Part shown: piece after piece, positions 1 through 11,080 of the stretch
Numbering within the stretch: position 1 is the stretch's first letter
Layout of the letters: the number at the start of each line of letters is the position of its first letter
Assembly (NCBI GenBank): GCA_032209605.1
Contig: JASFXZ010000040.1
Coordinates: forward strand, 186,001-250,000
DNA: 64,000 nucleotides
Direction of reading: 5' to 3'
From: Mactromeris polynyma
Lineage: Eukaryota; Mollusca; Bivalvia; Venerida; Mactridae
Notes under the pieces: model-generated
The model's database searches: none
Told to the model about the DNA's origin: nothing
The model's input: the letters and a program-made list of their open reading frames with translations, nothing else
Made by a program: the position numbers and the translations under genes

Positions 1-684
1 GGTGTGTATCAACTATTGAAAATGCAGTCAGTTCTTGCGTTGATAAGTGTGGTATATTTGGGTATGTTTCTTCTTCTTCTGTGTTTCCATGCCACATTTT
101 AATTAACAATTTCTTGTCACATACGTTATTTTACATGGTTCTCATTTTAAGGACGCATTAGTGGCCGGTTACTTCACATCTGGAATTTTACGATGATGTG
201 ATATACAGTCAAGATCAGTGGACATATGTATCCCTGCCATTGCTAATTGAAACGTGCATAAGTCCTCCTTGCTTGAGCGACAGTAAGGCGGTTTAACACT
301 TTTGGTTGGCGATCATTATCAACCCTAAACAACGGAAGTAAGGCGCCTGATAATGTATGTTGTATTTAAACCCATCAGTGTTAGTGTCACAGACCGTTCT
401 AATTATGTATGCCTGTTTTAACTTATCAGTTATACATGATGATCTTGTGCTCCCGATGCTTATGTATGCATGTGTTTTGTGCATGCACTCGTGTACTTAT
501 CAGGAGATTGTGCACTTTGTACGGAAATTCCTTGCTCGACTTCATCAATCATTTTTAAAATCCCACAGATAAAGTCGTTTTAACGAATACCTATTATATG
601 AGGTATGTAATTAGTTTTGCCGGTAATGAAACAAAATGTGAACACAAAGTCCATTGATCTGATATTTGTATTTAAGATTATTAG
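1..684. other. Sequence upstream of the DC-STAMP exons
   Basis: No exon could be supported here. The stretch is AT-rich, and its short open frames carry no recognisable motif. From about position 303 onward it is paralogous to sequence beginning near 28441, so the left boundary of the 3.2 kb segmental duplication lies here. The second copy holds about 230 bp extra near 28500-28720 that is missing from this copy around 358-362. Earlier exons of the DC-STAMP gene would be expected further to the left, outside the window. Confidence 0.5.
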
Positions 685-781
685 TTTGTAAAGGCTCGTG
701 TGATCTCTTGAAAAATTTGAAGAAAGAATGCGATGGAACTAACTTCGGTGGTAGCCTTGATGCTAGTAGAAGCAAAATCAG
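685..781 (+). CDS. Candidate penultimate exon of the DC-STAMP-like gene
   Basis: An open frame with an AG just before 685 and a donor GTAATA at 782 reads CKGSCDLLKNLKKECDG and ends SLDASRSKI plus a split codon AG|A. Joining it to the acceptor at 1107-1109 keeps the frame and gives ...ASRSKIR-NEFDKVKNYF, a continuous amphipathic segment just before the extracellular region of DC-STAMP proteins. The intron would be 328 bp. The duplicate at 29.0-29.14 kb keeps the same donor, but its acceptor region lost a few bases. The left edge is uncertain, because an alternative AG lies at 675-676. The support is splice phase and plausibility only; I recognise no family motif within this short exon. Confidence 0.4.
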
Positions 782-1109
782 GTAATATAAACACATGCCT
801 AGAATTTGTTAACTTAAATTAATTCTCATATCGGTATTTCTGCGAGCCCTACTGTAAATCTTAGCTAGGAATATTAATTCACCTTCTCACACAGGAGGAT
901 ACATGAAGTTACTTTTATGAAACCTTAATTAACAAATTATATTCGGTACCTCAAGATGTTTATTGTTATTGGCGGCATAATAATATTTATTGTTTTATCT
1001 ATATAACGTAAGAGAATAATCAAATTATTAATGAAACAAATAATTGTCTTACAATTAAATACTTGCATTTAATACCACATGTAATTGATCTGAGCGTTCC
1101 TTTTTTCAG

Positions 1110-2256
1110 AAATGAGTTTGATAAAGTTAAGAATTACTTCAGAGCTGATGTGGTCATACAAGGAAACTATGACACATCAACTAACACGTCAAAACATGTT
1201 GATAGTATTAAAGCTAATATTGACAGTGACATTAACGTCACAGTGGATACACTTAAGAATGTTACAACTGTCACAAAGACGATACTGTCTGTAACACTTT
1301 TGCTTATGATCTTGGAAGCATTTTGGTACTTCAGAAGCTATATGGCTAAAGACAAGTATGACAACAAATACATAACGAGAGGTTTTATAGAACTTGATGA
1401 AAAAAAAGCCAAGATGGGTGAAACTCCAATTCTACCACTAAAGAAACGGGAATTATCAAAATATATACAATCTCGGTCATTTTGGCTTACCCCAGTTGAA
1501 CTCGCATATTGTAAAAAAGGTGTGGTTCAAGTATTAATACTCTTCTTACTGTGTGTAATCATGATGTTTGGAGATTATAGTCTATATTATATTTTGAACT
1601 TAGTGAACCGATATGGCTCCCTTGTGGTTCGGTTAAAGGCAAATGCCGAATTCAAAATCACGGTGAAAGGTGAAGGTCCCATAGCATCATTTTATCGCGT
1701 TCTTTTCGGAGATTTTGATCTAACTCAACATTATTTAAACGATATTGATGTCGGTGGCTGCTTGCCAACTCCAACCGCACCCTCAACACAGTACAGCATT
1801 ACTTATTTCGTCGTGCTTTACGTCATATTGATATGCATAGTAATCTTGCGCGGATACGGAATGCGACTAAGAAGAAAGATTGCTGCTTATTATTACCCGG
1901 AGCAAGAAAAGCAGAGGCAAGAGTACCTTTGCAAGATGATTAAGCACGAACGACAGGCATATCAACGTTTTATTCGACAAGAAGTTAAATCCGCACACAA
2001 GGAGAGCAAAATGAAAGAAAAATTCCGACTTTCCACGTGGCTGAAGACGAGCTTTCCGTGCTGCAGACCATGCATATCCCAGAACGCCAAGCTTAATTGT
2101 AGCAGTTGCGAGGAAACAGACCAACAATTATTATCTAATTGCAACGGTGTGATCGATGGAACTGTCTGTACTGCAGTATACTGTGAAGAATGTAGAAAAG
2201 TATTGAACGGTGTATGTGCACTGTGTTTTGAGGGTGATATCCAGTTCAGGGATTGA
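1110..2256 (+). CDS. DC-STAMP domain-containing transmembrane protein, last exon
   Basis: This is the C-terminal 381 residues of a DC-STAMP-family membrane protein. The exon opens after a polypyrimidine tract ending TTTTTTCAG; an ATG at 1063 in the same frame is probably intronic. In order, the sequence shows: a Thr/Asn-rich extracellular stretch; a membrane segment (ILSVTLLLMILEAFWYF); the charged family region around PLKKRELSKYI; the core LTPVELAYCKKG followed by a membrane segment through VLILFLLCVIMMF; a second extracellular loop; a third helix (ITYFVVLYVILICIVIL); and a basic cytoplasmic tail ending in about 60 residues with repeated Cys pairs. That tail resembles the C-terminal RING-like finger of DCST1/DCST2 and nematode SPE-42. 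Known members act in cell fusion (osteoclasts) or in sperm function at fertilisation. The gene's role here is inferred. The reading frame is intact to the stop, and the 5' part lies outside the window. Confidence 0.88.
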
Positions 2257-3486
2257 TCTGATATGGACAATAGTTGAATACTGTTACCGAGTTTAAGATT
2301 AGGTTTGAAAGTCAGGGTAATTTATTTGTTACAAAATTATGATATTATCATAAAAGGTTCACAGAACAAATGTTGAAGTGAGAGTATGGTGCACTGCGAA
2401 CACTCCAGTTGCTAAACAGGGTACTCACACACGGTTCGGGTACTAAATATTAAATAGCTATAACTAAATTACTATTGAGTTTCCTGTGATAAATCTATTC
2501 ATGCTAGTGTGTGGAATCTTTTTAACTTTACATAATTATATGTTTGTATCTTCACGACTCAAAATGTATTTTTACAATACAGTAAAACCTTGAATATGAG
2601 ACTACTATTGTGGCCCTTGAAAACAGATCTTAATATCGAGGTGGTCTTTAAGTGAGGTTTTACTGTTTGTTTTTGTTTTAAAGTAGAGTTCAGGTCTAAG
2701 AAATCCTGCAATTAATATATTTTATATAAAGTCATGTTTTGAGGAACACGAAAAATCGGTCAATGGCGCTACCGGGATTTACGCCTTTTCTGAATGAGTT
2801 CCGGATATATTACGTGTCCACATACGCATCGGTGTTATGTGTCTCATTATTTTGCATTTCCTTTTTGACCTAGGAATCAGTGTCGAGATGTCCTGTTCAT
2901 TATGTTGCCTTCCCAACTCTTCTATGTCTCAATTATATTGAGTAGATGGCTGAATACTGATTGCTTTACAAAAAACAAGATGCTGAATAGAGTTTGATAA
3001 CAGTTTGATATACTGCTAAAATTAATCATGTTATGCATTATTTATAAATGGCAAACTGTTGTTAAAATTTATTGATCGCTCACAATACAATACAAATGTG
3101 TTGGGTTTTATGACTACATGTTATAAACATAAAGTTTATGGTCATTCAGTCTGTTTATACTAAATAGCTATGTATTGTCAGTACTACTTGTTATTTTTAT
3201 CAAAATCTCTTTTTAGAACGCAAGCTTATCTTTAATCACTGTTAGCTTATTGTTATAATCTAATAAAGGATACTTATAACCAAATTTCATGTACTTGACA
3301 TATACCCAATGTAAACTATCAGTTCACCGTTTTGACAGACTCGAGTCATTATTTATTATTGCATAATATTAGATTAGTTTCGTATGTCAATGAGTTCAAA
3401 AAACATAATAGTCTTATATATTATCTAAAACTCCTCATTGAAATATGTTTGTACAACATGTTTGCGTATTTATTTATTGTAACTTA
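2257..3486. other. 3' flank of the DC-STAMP gene
   Basis: No coding sequence is seen. An ATTAAA at 2449-2454 is a candidate polyadenylation signal about 190 nt after the stop. A short TIR element occupies 2580-2665. The rest is AT-rich and paralogous to 30549-31670. Confidence 0.5.
2580..2665. mobile_element. Short MITE with CAGTAAAACC ends
   Basis: The element begins CAGTAAAACCTTG, preceded by TA, and ends with the inverse AGGTTTTACTG, giving a TIR of about 11 bp. Its interior carries the family words GACTACTATTGTGG and GAGGTGGTCTTTAAG, which recur at 36.3, 41.6, 49.5, 52.8 and 53.3 kb. At 86 bp this copy is internally deleted relative to the copies of about 170-180 bp. The ends and TA flank fit the Tc1/mariner-pogo superfamily; that assignment is inferred. 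Confidence 0.7.
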
Positions 3487-4536
3487 CAGTGGAAACTCCC
3501 GAATCCGGAAAATCTCCAGTCCGGAAACTTCCTCTAACCAGAAAATTTTCTCGGTCCCGTTTTAGTTTCCCAAATACAACATATGAAAAATAATCCCCAC
3601 AGTCCGGATCTTCCCTATTCCGATATCCGAACGATAACTTTTATACTATAATATAATGACTGAGAATTGAGAGAAGCCATAATGAGTTTAATTGTGTACA
3701 CCACTAGACGTTATCGTCGTATGCATTCCGTTTTTATGAGAACAAGGTAGAAACGGGTACGATGTGTACTACTGATGTAAACAATCTTTCCCGAACATTT
3801 GAATAAATAATGTTGTGAAACATGCGGTGATAATTGTTTAGCGGTTGATGATCCAAAACAATTAAAGGCATATCCTACAATAAGGCCGTTTTTCTAACGC
3901 AGATATTTCCTTTAAACTTTGTATATTTGATCAGTGTAATGAATCTAACCAAAATATGAAATAAAAATAATAGGTCACCTTGCTCGATTTTATGACAATG
4001 AAGATTAAAACGGGAATATTTCACATGAATATAGAGCAAACTCGATACAAGTTTACTATATTTTATCAAGCTTGATTTTAAGATAAAGAATGTTTTATTG
4101 TATTTCAAATTTAATATATATATTGAAAGTGAAAGTTGAAAATTTTACCCTTAATACACTTGGTAACCCATTATCGTTTTACATTTTCATAAAATGTGTC
4201 AGTTTTTTAAATGTTTATTGAAGATCATTTTAAAATTTCAAATGTAGAATTATAAATATTCAATGGCTTTTCTTTTTTTAATAATACAGTATTACGTATG
4301 CTTTTAGTCTATAAATTGAATTTTAAGTTAACATAATATTTGTAAAATACTGTACATTCAGACAATATATATTACGTCACGTTAACCCGATCAACCTCTA
4401 GCGAACTTATTAAATTACTGAAATATTGTCTTACCTACAGACATACAATGGAGGAATCCTCCCCAGTTTTGGAATCTCCTCTAATCCGAACTTTATAGTT
4501 TGTCCGAAGGGTGTTCGAATTAGGGAGTTTCCTCTG
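3487..4536. mobile_element. 1.05 kb TA-flanked TIR DNA transposon (non-autonomous)
   Basis: The left end reads CAGTGGAAACTCCC and the right end reads GGGAGTTTCCTCTG. They are inverted repeats of 14 bp with one mismatch, and both ends abut TA (3485-3486 and 4537-4538), as expected of a TA target-site duplication. The subterminal 100 bp on each side share TCCGGA/GAATTCGGA-like words. The interior is AT-rich with no transposase-like frame. The pattern fits a mariner/pogo-type non-autonomous element. The DC-STAMP duplicate at 31668 contains only the first 15 bases of it. Confidence 0.72.
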
Positions 4537-4538
4537 TA

Positions 4539-6937
4539 CATGTATTATATATAATATTGAAATCTAATTAGTGATTGTCTTGACTAAGGCATTGTCTTAT
4601 GTATGTGGCGTTCCGTGTAGCAACGTATTCTCTCTTGGATCTATGCGTGATATAATAGTATTGTGTGTTGAATTCACCGTTGTTATCTGTAAATTTAAGA
4701 TTACGTGACTTCATATTTACATGTACCTCCTATAAATAAAGATATTATTATTATTATGATATTAGTTTCAATTACTTGTTTTATATTGATGAGTATATTG
4801 CTGTAAATACAGCAGAATGAGTTTATCAGGTGTATTATATGCAAATGTATAATTTGCTCTCCTCTTGGGTGAACCAAAACCCCGTTTGGTGCCTCTTGGG
4901 TGAACAAAAGCCACGTTTGGTGCCTCTTGGGTGAAAATATGATTGGTCTGATTTTAAAAAGCCCGTTTCGAGGACAAGATTTGGTTGGTCAAAAATGTAG
5001 GTCAAAATCAATGTTATACAGCTACGGCGAAAAAGATGGTCGGTGCAATATGAAATAAACAGATATGTTGCAATCTACAGATGTATTAAGGTTTCTTGTG
5101 CAACATTAATGAGGACAAAACAAACTAAAGACAACACAAAATCACAAAAGTTTAGTGTATTCGTTTTATCTGAATCAAATACATGTCTAAAAGTTTTATG
5201 TAATTGTAGAAAGTCAAGTTTAAAAGGGTTTTGCAGAAAATTTAAGTAAACATACTGTGTAACTTGTTGTTAATGAAGGTTGATTAGTTTGTTGAAAACA
5301 TTGATACATATATTTGTTATTTAAAGCAAATGTGTAGTTTTTAGTTCACAAGTTTATTTAACTAAGCTCAGTTCATGTATACATGAAAGCATGATAATGA
5401 AAACATTACAGTAGTAATTAATACAACAAGGCATATACTACATATACTATCAATGAGGTACAAATACAATACAAGATTACAAAAGCAACAGAGAAAATAG
5501 TCAATATAAGTAGACACATCTTTATGATGTTACAGAGTTGTGTATATGTTACCATAATTTATAAATGTATTCTAAATTAGCTGTTTCAGCTAAAAAGTAA
5601 ATATAGTTTAATGATAGTCATATACAGGAGAGGTAATGAAAGCAATAGATGTTGAATGAAAAATGCTTTACTCGATAATAACTGCAAACAGTCTATATTT
5701 GACGGGGAAAAACACAAACCTAAGTGTACATTCTGACCATATTCATCCAAACTTAGAACTCCCACGGATCTAAATGAAATAAGTTCAGATAACCATCTAC
5801 ATGTATTAACTTATTTGAAGTAGATTTAAGAACACGTAGAGTAAATTTGAGTACGATGTCTGTTCAATATGGGTCATCGTGAAATCATAAATGTATGTTT
5901 ATTTATTGATTACATATCGATTTATATGATTAAACCAGTATAAACTTTCGTGACTGGTACATAAATTCAAGAAGTGTTCTTAAATCTAAAGTCGGTGAAT
6001 TTCGCGTGGGGTTGACTAAAACACTATCCACAAGATAAATCTAAAAATCTACTATGGAACTACTTGCATACACTATTATTTTCATCTGGTTTTCATGCAA
6101 CATTGCAATGTTTACAGTAACAAGAATAACGCCTCCGTCGTAATAACAACTTAATAATTGTGTTCATCACTTTGATTCGGAAAGAAAATACACCTGTTTA
6201 AACAACGTACGAGTACATGTCAATAGTCCTAGTTTTGGTAAACAGATATATAGACCTTAACAAAAAACTGACCAATCCGCGCCAGGGTTACTTTAAGTTT
6301 TTTGGTTAATATTAATAGTTGATAGGCAGCTGGTCAGGATAATTAATACTAAGATACATATCTTACATATCAAAATAAATATAAAGATGTGCGAATGTTT
6401 TATTCGCTCCTAAGATTCATTTATGTTTGTAAAATGAACTTTCATTTGTTAATTTACGACGTCACGTGATTTCAATTAGAAATTGTCACTGTTATGGTTG
6501 TTATTTTAGGGGAGACATCAATCAGTGTTGAACTCATACACGTTTGATTTTATCGTTTGAAAACATTTCATAAACATATTATCTGTTTTATTATATGAAT
6601 TTCTTAAAATCTATTGGTCCCGAATTACATGTTATTACAATATTTAAAACACTGTATGTGTGTGGTATAATGCTACATCCGACGTCGGCAGATCATAGTA
6701 TGATATTACACCAATGAACCTCTACGACAACAGAACATACAACATTTTGTTACAACAACAAAGAAAAACGAAACTTGCAGCGCTTATGAACAAATAATGT
6801 ACACTTCTTGCGTTTTCATATACATTTATATAAAAAAGTGAAAAAATATAGTCTGTTTGGAACTCTTTGATCAGTTTATGCAAATTGTTGACTTTTTGTA
6901 GAAAGATGTTTTAACAGATAATTATATTTTAATTTGC
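4539..6937. other. AT-rich intergenic stretch with no gene seen
   Basis: No open frame here looks like protein. A 31-bp tandem repeat lies at 4861-4938. The segment at about 5340-5660 has the feel of an old retrotransposon 3' tail, but no coding remnant is present to prove it. The remainder shows nothing I can name. Confidence 0.45.
4861..4938. repeat. 31-bp tandem repeat, about 2.5 copies
   Basis: The unit begins CCTCTTGGGTGAAC and ends CGTTTGGTG. Copies lie at 4861-4891 and 4892-4922, followed by a partial third beginning at 4923. A few substitutions separate the copies. Confidence 0.85.
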
Positions 6938-6943
6938 TTTATT
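6938..6943 (-). promoter_or_regulatory. Candidate polyadenylation signal AATAAA
   Basis: AATAAA on the minus strand lies about 60 nt beyond the stop codon of the small membrane-protein gene whose last exon ends at 7002. The position is suitable for 3' end formation, but the hexamer is common in AT-rich DNA. Confidence 0.4.
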
Positions 6944-7001
6944 ACTTCGCCTCGCCAAGTCCTTCAGAGTACGGTGGTGTTTCGTTTGTTCCAATCTCGT
7001 C

Positions 7002-8481
7002 CTAATTAGCACCTGCAGAACCTTGACCAGGGACCACAGTTTGTGGCATTGCTGCCACGTAAGGTGGGGGAGATGTTGGTTGAATCATTCCCTGGTTGTA
7101 TCCAGCATGATTGGGATTACTGTCTCGAATAATCACTACACATGAAACAAAAAACGTGGAATTAACATCATTATAAGCGGTTGCTGCTGTTCGTTTTATG
7201 ATTCGTATTAGTGTACAGTCAACTCTCGCTATAACGACCATTTATGTTCCCCGATATTTTTTGCTTGTGTTTAGAATTCATGTAAGCATGGATCATAATA
7301 TGGGCAAATCTTAAGTATAAACATATCTATATAATCAATAGTGAAACAGACTATCATTGCCTGTCGATGACTGCTCCTGGTCGATGACAATCCAGTAAAT
7401 TTCGTTTAGAAGTGGTTATGCGTGAAACCGAGATCAGTTCCAAAACATTTCAATCAAGACGCAATCCGCGACTTAGACACCATGTTGAGTACAATAGCCC
7501 TATTTTAATTACAGCGATTGTCCATTGCAATTCGTTTACGAGCTTTACTATATCCGACCAACAATCCTACCTGGCACAGTTCTCTGTACAGTGATCGTTC
7601 TAGTGATGACCGGGGTTCTCAACTTAAATCGCCAGTAACAAAATACTAGCACAATGAGAAAGATCATTCCCAATACAATGGCTACAATGGCTAAAATAGT
7701 ACCACCCGACCTACAATACGTAAAATAAATGACATCAATAGAATATGTTTTTTTACTCAGACTACATAATGTAAAATTGTCTTGTGTGACAATGTGTACT
7801 TAGCATGAATCTAAATAAAGACGTACATACGTATCTTTCACAATAACTGCATGAATCTAAATCAAGATGTATCTATCACAATAATTGTTCACGCCGAAAC
7901 AGAAAGTCTTACTACTATATATCGGATATTTTAACGTTTTTTTCTGTGTAATCCATGCGTAATAGCATATGAACAGTTTAAACCGCTTCTTTTTAAGAAT
8001 CAAATATGGTTTGGGTGATTATCATGTCCATTTAGTGTACCAGTAAATCTGGGAAAACTTGTAAGGATGACTCTAATTACAAGCTTGATAATGTGGCATC
8101 GTACGATTAGCGTCCTCAATATAAAGAATTCACAAAGAAATAAAAGAAGTAAGTTTTAAGAAAAGTTAGTTGCTCGACTAAAACCAAATAAAATGGATTA
8201 TAAGTCAACATGGATTTATGTGATTGCAGACTGGCGATTTGTCAAAATAATAGTATACCACTAGGTCGTGTGATAGCAGTAGTGTCATAAGGCCACCAAA
8301 ACTGCATCACAGTTATGTGATTTGTCTGAACAAAACTACCCCACTTTAATTTAATAAACATGTCAATATGGTATTGCGATGAACAAACACGTGCTTAAAC
8401 AGCATATGACCACATATTCAGATTATAAAAATGGATACTTACACTCTATGGCCTCCGTAATAGTAATCATAATCGCCATCA
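7002..8481 (-). CDS. Small single-pass membrane protein with PPPY tail (CYYR1/VOPP1/WBP1-like), 3' exons
   Basis: Three exons join in frame: 8481-8443, 7710-7571 and 7135-7002 (splices GTAAGT/TTGTAG and GTAGGA/GTGTAG). They encode an acidic Tyr-rich juxtamembrane stretch (DGDYDYYYGGHR), then SGGTILAIVAIVLG followed by about 14 more hydrophobic residues as one transmembrane helix, then a basic stop-transfer (YWRFKLR) and a cytoplasmic tail rich in Pro, Gln and Thr. The tail contains TSPPPYVAAMP; PPPY is a PPxY ligand for WW domains, typically of NEDD4-family ubiquitin ligases. The layout of a Cys/Tyr-rich ectodomain, helix and PPxY tail matches CYYR1, VOPP1, Shisa or WBP1-type proteins. The signal-peptide and Cys-rich exons are not located, though a 10-nt microexon at 19675-19666 fits the phase. 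Retroelements fill the intervening region. The exact family is unsettled. Confidence 0.68.
7571..7710 (-). CDS. Transmembrane-helix exon of the PPPY membrane protein
   Basis: This 140-nt exon sits between a TTGTAG acceptor and a GTAGGA donor. It reads SGGTILAIVAIV, continues hydrophobic to VFCYW, then becomes RFKLRTPVITRTITVQRTVP. It begins and ends with split codons that match its neighbours exactly. This frame continuity across both junctions is the main evidence that the gene is real. Confidence 0.7.
7804..7889. repeat. Imperfect direct repeat GCATGAATCTAAAT
   Basis: Two imperfect copies, at about 7804 and 7851, start GCATGAATCTAAAT and end TCACAATAA(C/T)T. They lie within the intron between exons 7571-7710 and 8443-8481. 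Confidence 0.6.
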
Positions 8482-8764
8482 CTGTAAAAGAAATGTTACT
8501 TCAGGAACACATAGCGACTTAACAAAGGCGTAAAATGTCATACCATACATATCTAAACTAAGTTTCCGTGTATTTTAACGTGATTGCAGTTGTCATTTAT
8601 CTATTATTACAAAATCATAAAATCAATTTGAGCTGACATCATTTATTCAAAAGAAAGAACCCCAAAGGAACATACTGATTATTTATTGCAAATTACAGAA
8701 ACAAATGTCTGCCTACTGCCCCGATCATAGTGCCCTGTTTGTGACACCCACGATTTAGAAAATT

Positions 8765-10830
8765 TCAGCCGGGTGCCACAATGTGCCACGTTGTCGCCAC
8801 GTGCAAGCCACGTTGTCGCCTCGTTGTAGTCCCGCTGTGACACGATTTACTGGGGACACCGAATATCAAAGTCGGGTTTTGCCTCGCTGCCGCCACGCTG
8901 TCGCCTCGCTGTGCCCCGTTATGCCTCGCTGCCACCACGATACAACCACGTTCAGTTAAACTCGGCACGCACTGGCTGACCTACCTAATCATTACTGAAT
9001 TGACTTCAGAGCGAGGTACATCTCCATTCTTAACACGCAAAGAAGAAAACAGATTGCCGCAAAATTGTCTAGGATGACTCTACCCAGGTTCACCCGGAAT
9101 AACAGGATGAAGAAGGGGATACAGCAGCAGCAGCCCAAGCAACCCCCACAAGAAGTAGAGGCCGTAGAGCGGTGACAGGGGCAGTGAGTTCCCCTGGTGA
9201 AGAAAACCAGCATAGGGAGGGTCCACGAGCACACCAACCACCCGCCAGGTTGAGGTCTGTCCCCATAGTGCTGTCTGAGGACCAGAAGGAGGACATCGTT
9301 GAGTCGATGATGGCAAACATGCATGTACAACATGGGTGAGTCTATATTTTACTTGTTAATTTATTGTATTTTGATTTTATTTAATTTTATTGTTTTTTTA
9401 TTATTTATATTGGTATTTTTTATTTTTGTTGCGGTAAGATTATTTGCAGTGTATAGTACAGTACGGCATAATGTAGCAATTTTCATAATGTAGCAGTTTT
9501 CAAGATTTTCCTTTTTTATGTAGAACTGTAATTACTTCTTTGAATAATCAACTTCTCTTTCATGTTTTATTAGGTGTAACATTTGTAAATATATGTTTTC
9601 TCTTTTCTCAGGTGCGCATTCAATTTTATAAGTGTTACGCACCGTGACAAAATGGGGTTTATGGCCTATGCGACCAGTATAGCCCCAGATCAGTCTGAAC
9701 ATCCGCGCAGTCTGATCAAGGTCTACACTGTTCGCAATTCAGTCAGAGAATCATTCTTAATGCATCTAGAAAACAGTTCAGATCCTTTTCGGAACTTGAA
9801 AGTCCGCAATTTGATCAGGATCTACACTTATCGCAAAGTCAATAAGCCTGGTTTTCTCATGGTGCGTCACAAATACATTGACTGACGTCGGAAGGGTCGT
9901 TGGTTCAAATCAACGCAGCGGAACGAATTGAAAATTATATATTTTAAGAATATCTTCCTATTGTTTTATATCATTGCAGGGCACTCCAAGGACAGGGGGC
10001 CTCGCAGACTTCTTTGACCACGTAGGAGATAATGTTGTGGGCTTGTTAGAATGAGTACATTAGCGAGTGTTAGCTGTCTCAAGTGGCGAGGTGACGGAGA
10101 GTGACCGCAACTTTCAGACCGACAGCGCCTTCTGGAACCAGCTGTCTTTTTTCTTTAATCTTGGGGTCAGCCTGTTCATCGGCTCCTGGAATAGGAGGGG
10201 GTCAATTCCTCCATCCTCAGCTCCTCATTGAATTGGTTGTACTGGCCGAAATCTTCGCGTCGCAGGAGCCAGTCCCTACAGAACATGATGCGTGGGGCCC
10301 GCTCTCCCCCTTCTTATTTTATCCTCTTCCCTCTGGAGCAGCAGCCTATTTTGCAGGATGTGTTGGTCAAGGGCTAGGGCTGCATTCGCCAGTTGAAGAT
10401 CTATGATAGAGTTTCAGCACTTGGGGCTTAAGGACGATCACAAATGATTGGAGGTCCTAGATGGAGGGGTATACGTATCATATATAGCGTGCCTCAACGT
10501 ATCAAAACGTACTACAACAAAGTAGAAACGTAGCACAACGTCGTAAAACGTAGAACACCGTAGCATAACGCAGCTCTTAACGCAGTACATCGTGTTACAA
10601 CATATCATAGCGTGATACAGCGTTGCATAATGCGGAACGAGGAACGTGAGAGCAACGATGTCACAACAAGGTCACAACGTAGCATACCGCAGCACAACGT
10701 GTCAACAAACGCAACATAGCGTATCAACCGGCGGGACGCGCTATGTTCACGTTATTCTACGTTGTTGCTACATTTTGCTACGTTATACTGCGTTGTACCG
10801 CGTTGTTGCCACATTGTAGTACGTTGGGGG
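8765..10830 (+). mobile_element. Degenerate DNA transposon, possibly Harbinger-type, with MADF/Myb-like accessory ORF remnant
   Basis: A GC-richer island. At 9060-9335 the plus strand reads, with stops, a Gln/Ala/Arg-rich leader and then RLRSVPIVLSEDQKEDIVES, followed by a donor (GGGTGAGT). After an acceptor near 9979 comes a frame containing SGEVTESDRNF. Both pieces resemble the Myb/MADF-like accessory proteins carried by many PIF/Harbinger-like elements (DQ-x-E-x-I-V start; SG-x-G-x-x-x-TE-x-D middle), recalled from general knowledge. On both sides lie arrays of degenerate short words: CCACGTTGTCGCCACG at 8775-8955 and AACGTAGCACAACG, with its inverse, at 10480-10825. These look like subterminal repeats of one element of about 2 kb. 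Several stops and frame changes show it is dead. The superfamily is uncertain. Confidence 0.4.
10480..10825. repeat. Degenerate short-word array with inverted arm
   Basis: Repeats of roughly 10-12 bases, variants of ACGTAGCACA, run from 10480 to about 10720. They are followed from about 10735 by their complements (TTGCTACGTT, TTGTTGCCAC), so the segment could fold back on itself. It is best explained as the right subterminal region of the transposon remnant to its left. Confidence 0.55.
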
Positions 10831-11016
10831 GTAACGTGAGCGAATTTTGAACATGTCCAAAATTACAATTTCCATTTCATGTTTTGTCACGTTTGATCAC
10901 GTTTTAGCAACTGAATTTAACTCAAGGAACGATAGGAGAAAATTCAGTGGACGATAAAGTTAGTAGGCAGAGATACGTAAACAAGAAAACGGTGCAACAT
11001 ATAATATATCCAACAA

Positions 11017-11080
11017 CAATTATGCGTATAGTGAAATCATGGGAAATGCAATTATGCGTATAGTGAAATCATGGGAAATG
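11017..11080. repeat. Perfect 32-bp tandem duplication
   Basis: The unit begins CAATTATGCGTATAGTG and ends TGGGAAATG, and occurs twice with no difference (11017-11048 and 11049-11080). A recent small duplication. Confidence 0.95.

Larger units (their letters stand above)
303..3500. repeat. Segmental duplication, copy 1 (intact DC-STAMP 3' end)
   Basis: This block of about 3.2 kb aligns collinearly with about 28441-31681. Shared landmarks include GGTTGGCGATCATT at the left, the exons, the 3' flank with the CAGTAAAACCT element, and the start of a TIR element at the right. Similarity is high throughout, with scattered indels. It stops at the right just after the first 15 bases of the DNA transposon that begins at 3487, so the duplication happened after that transposon inserted or ended within it. 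Confidence 0.85.

Noticed and set aside
1063..1109. Start of the DC-STAMP frame at ATG 1063
   Set aside because: The first 16 codons include a polypyrimidine tract and CAG and look like intron sequence. DC-STAMP similarity begins right after the acceptor.
8992..9333. Minus-strand frames of 76-113 aa
   Set aside because: They are antisense shadows of the transposon accessory ORF that reads on the plus strand.
9880..9920. tRNA B-box-like TTGGTTCAAATCAAC
   Set aside because: No A-box or cloverleaf was found around it.
10101..10406. 101-aa plus-strand frame
   Set aside because: It overlaps the broken second exon of the transposon accessory ORF in a different frame. No independent signal is seen.
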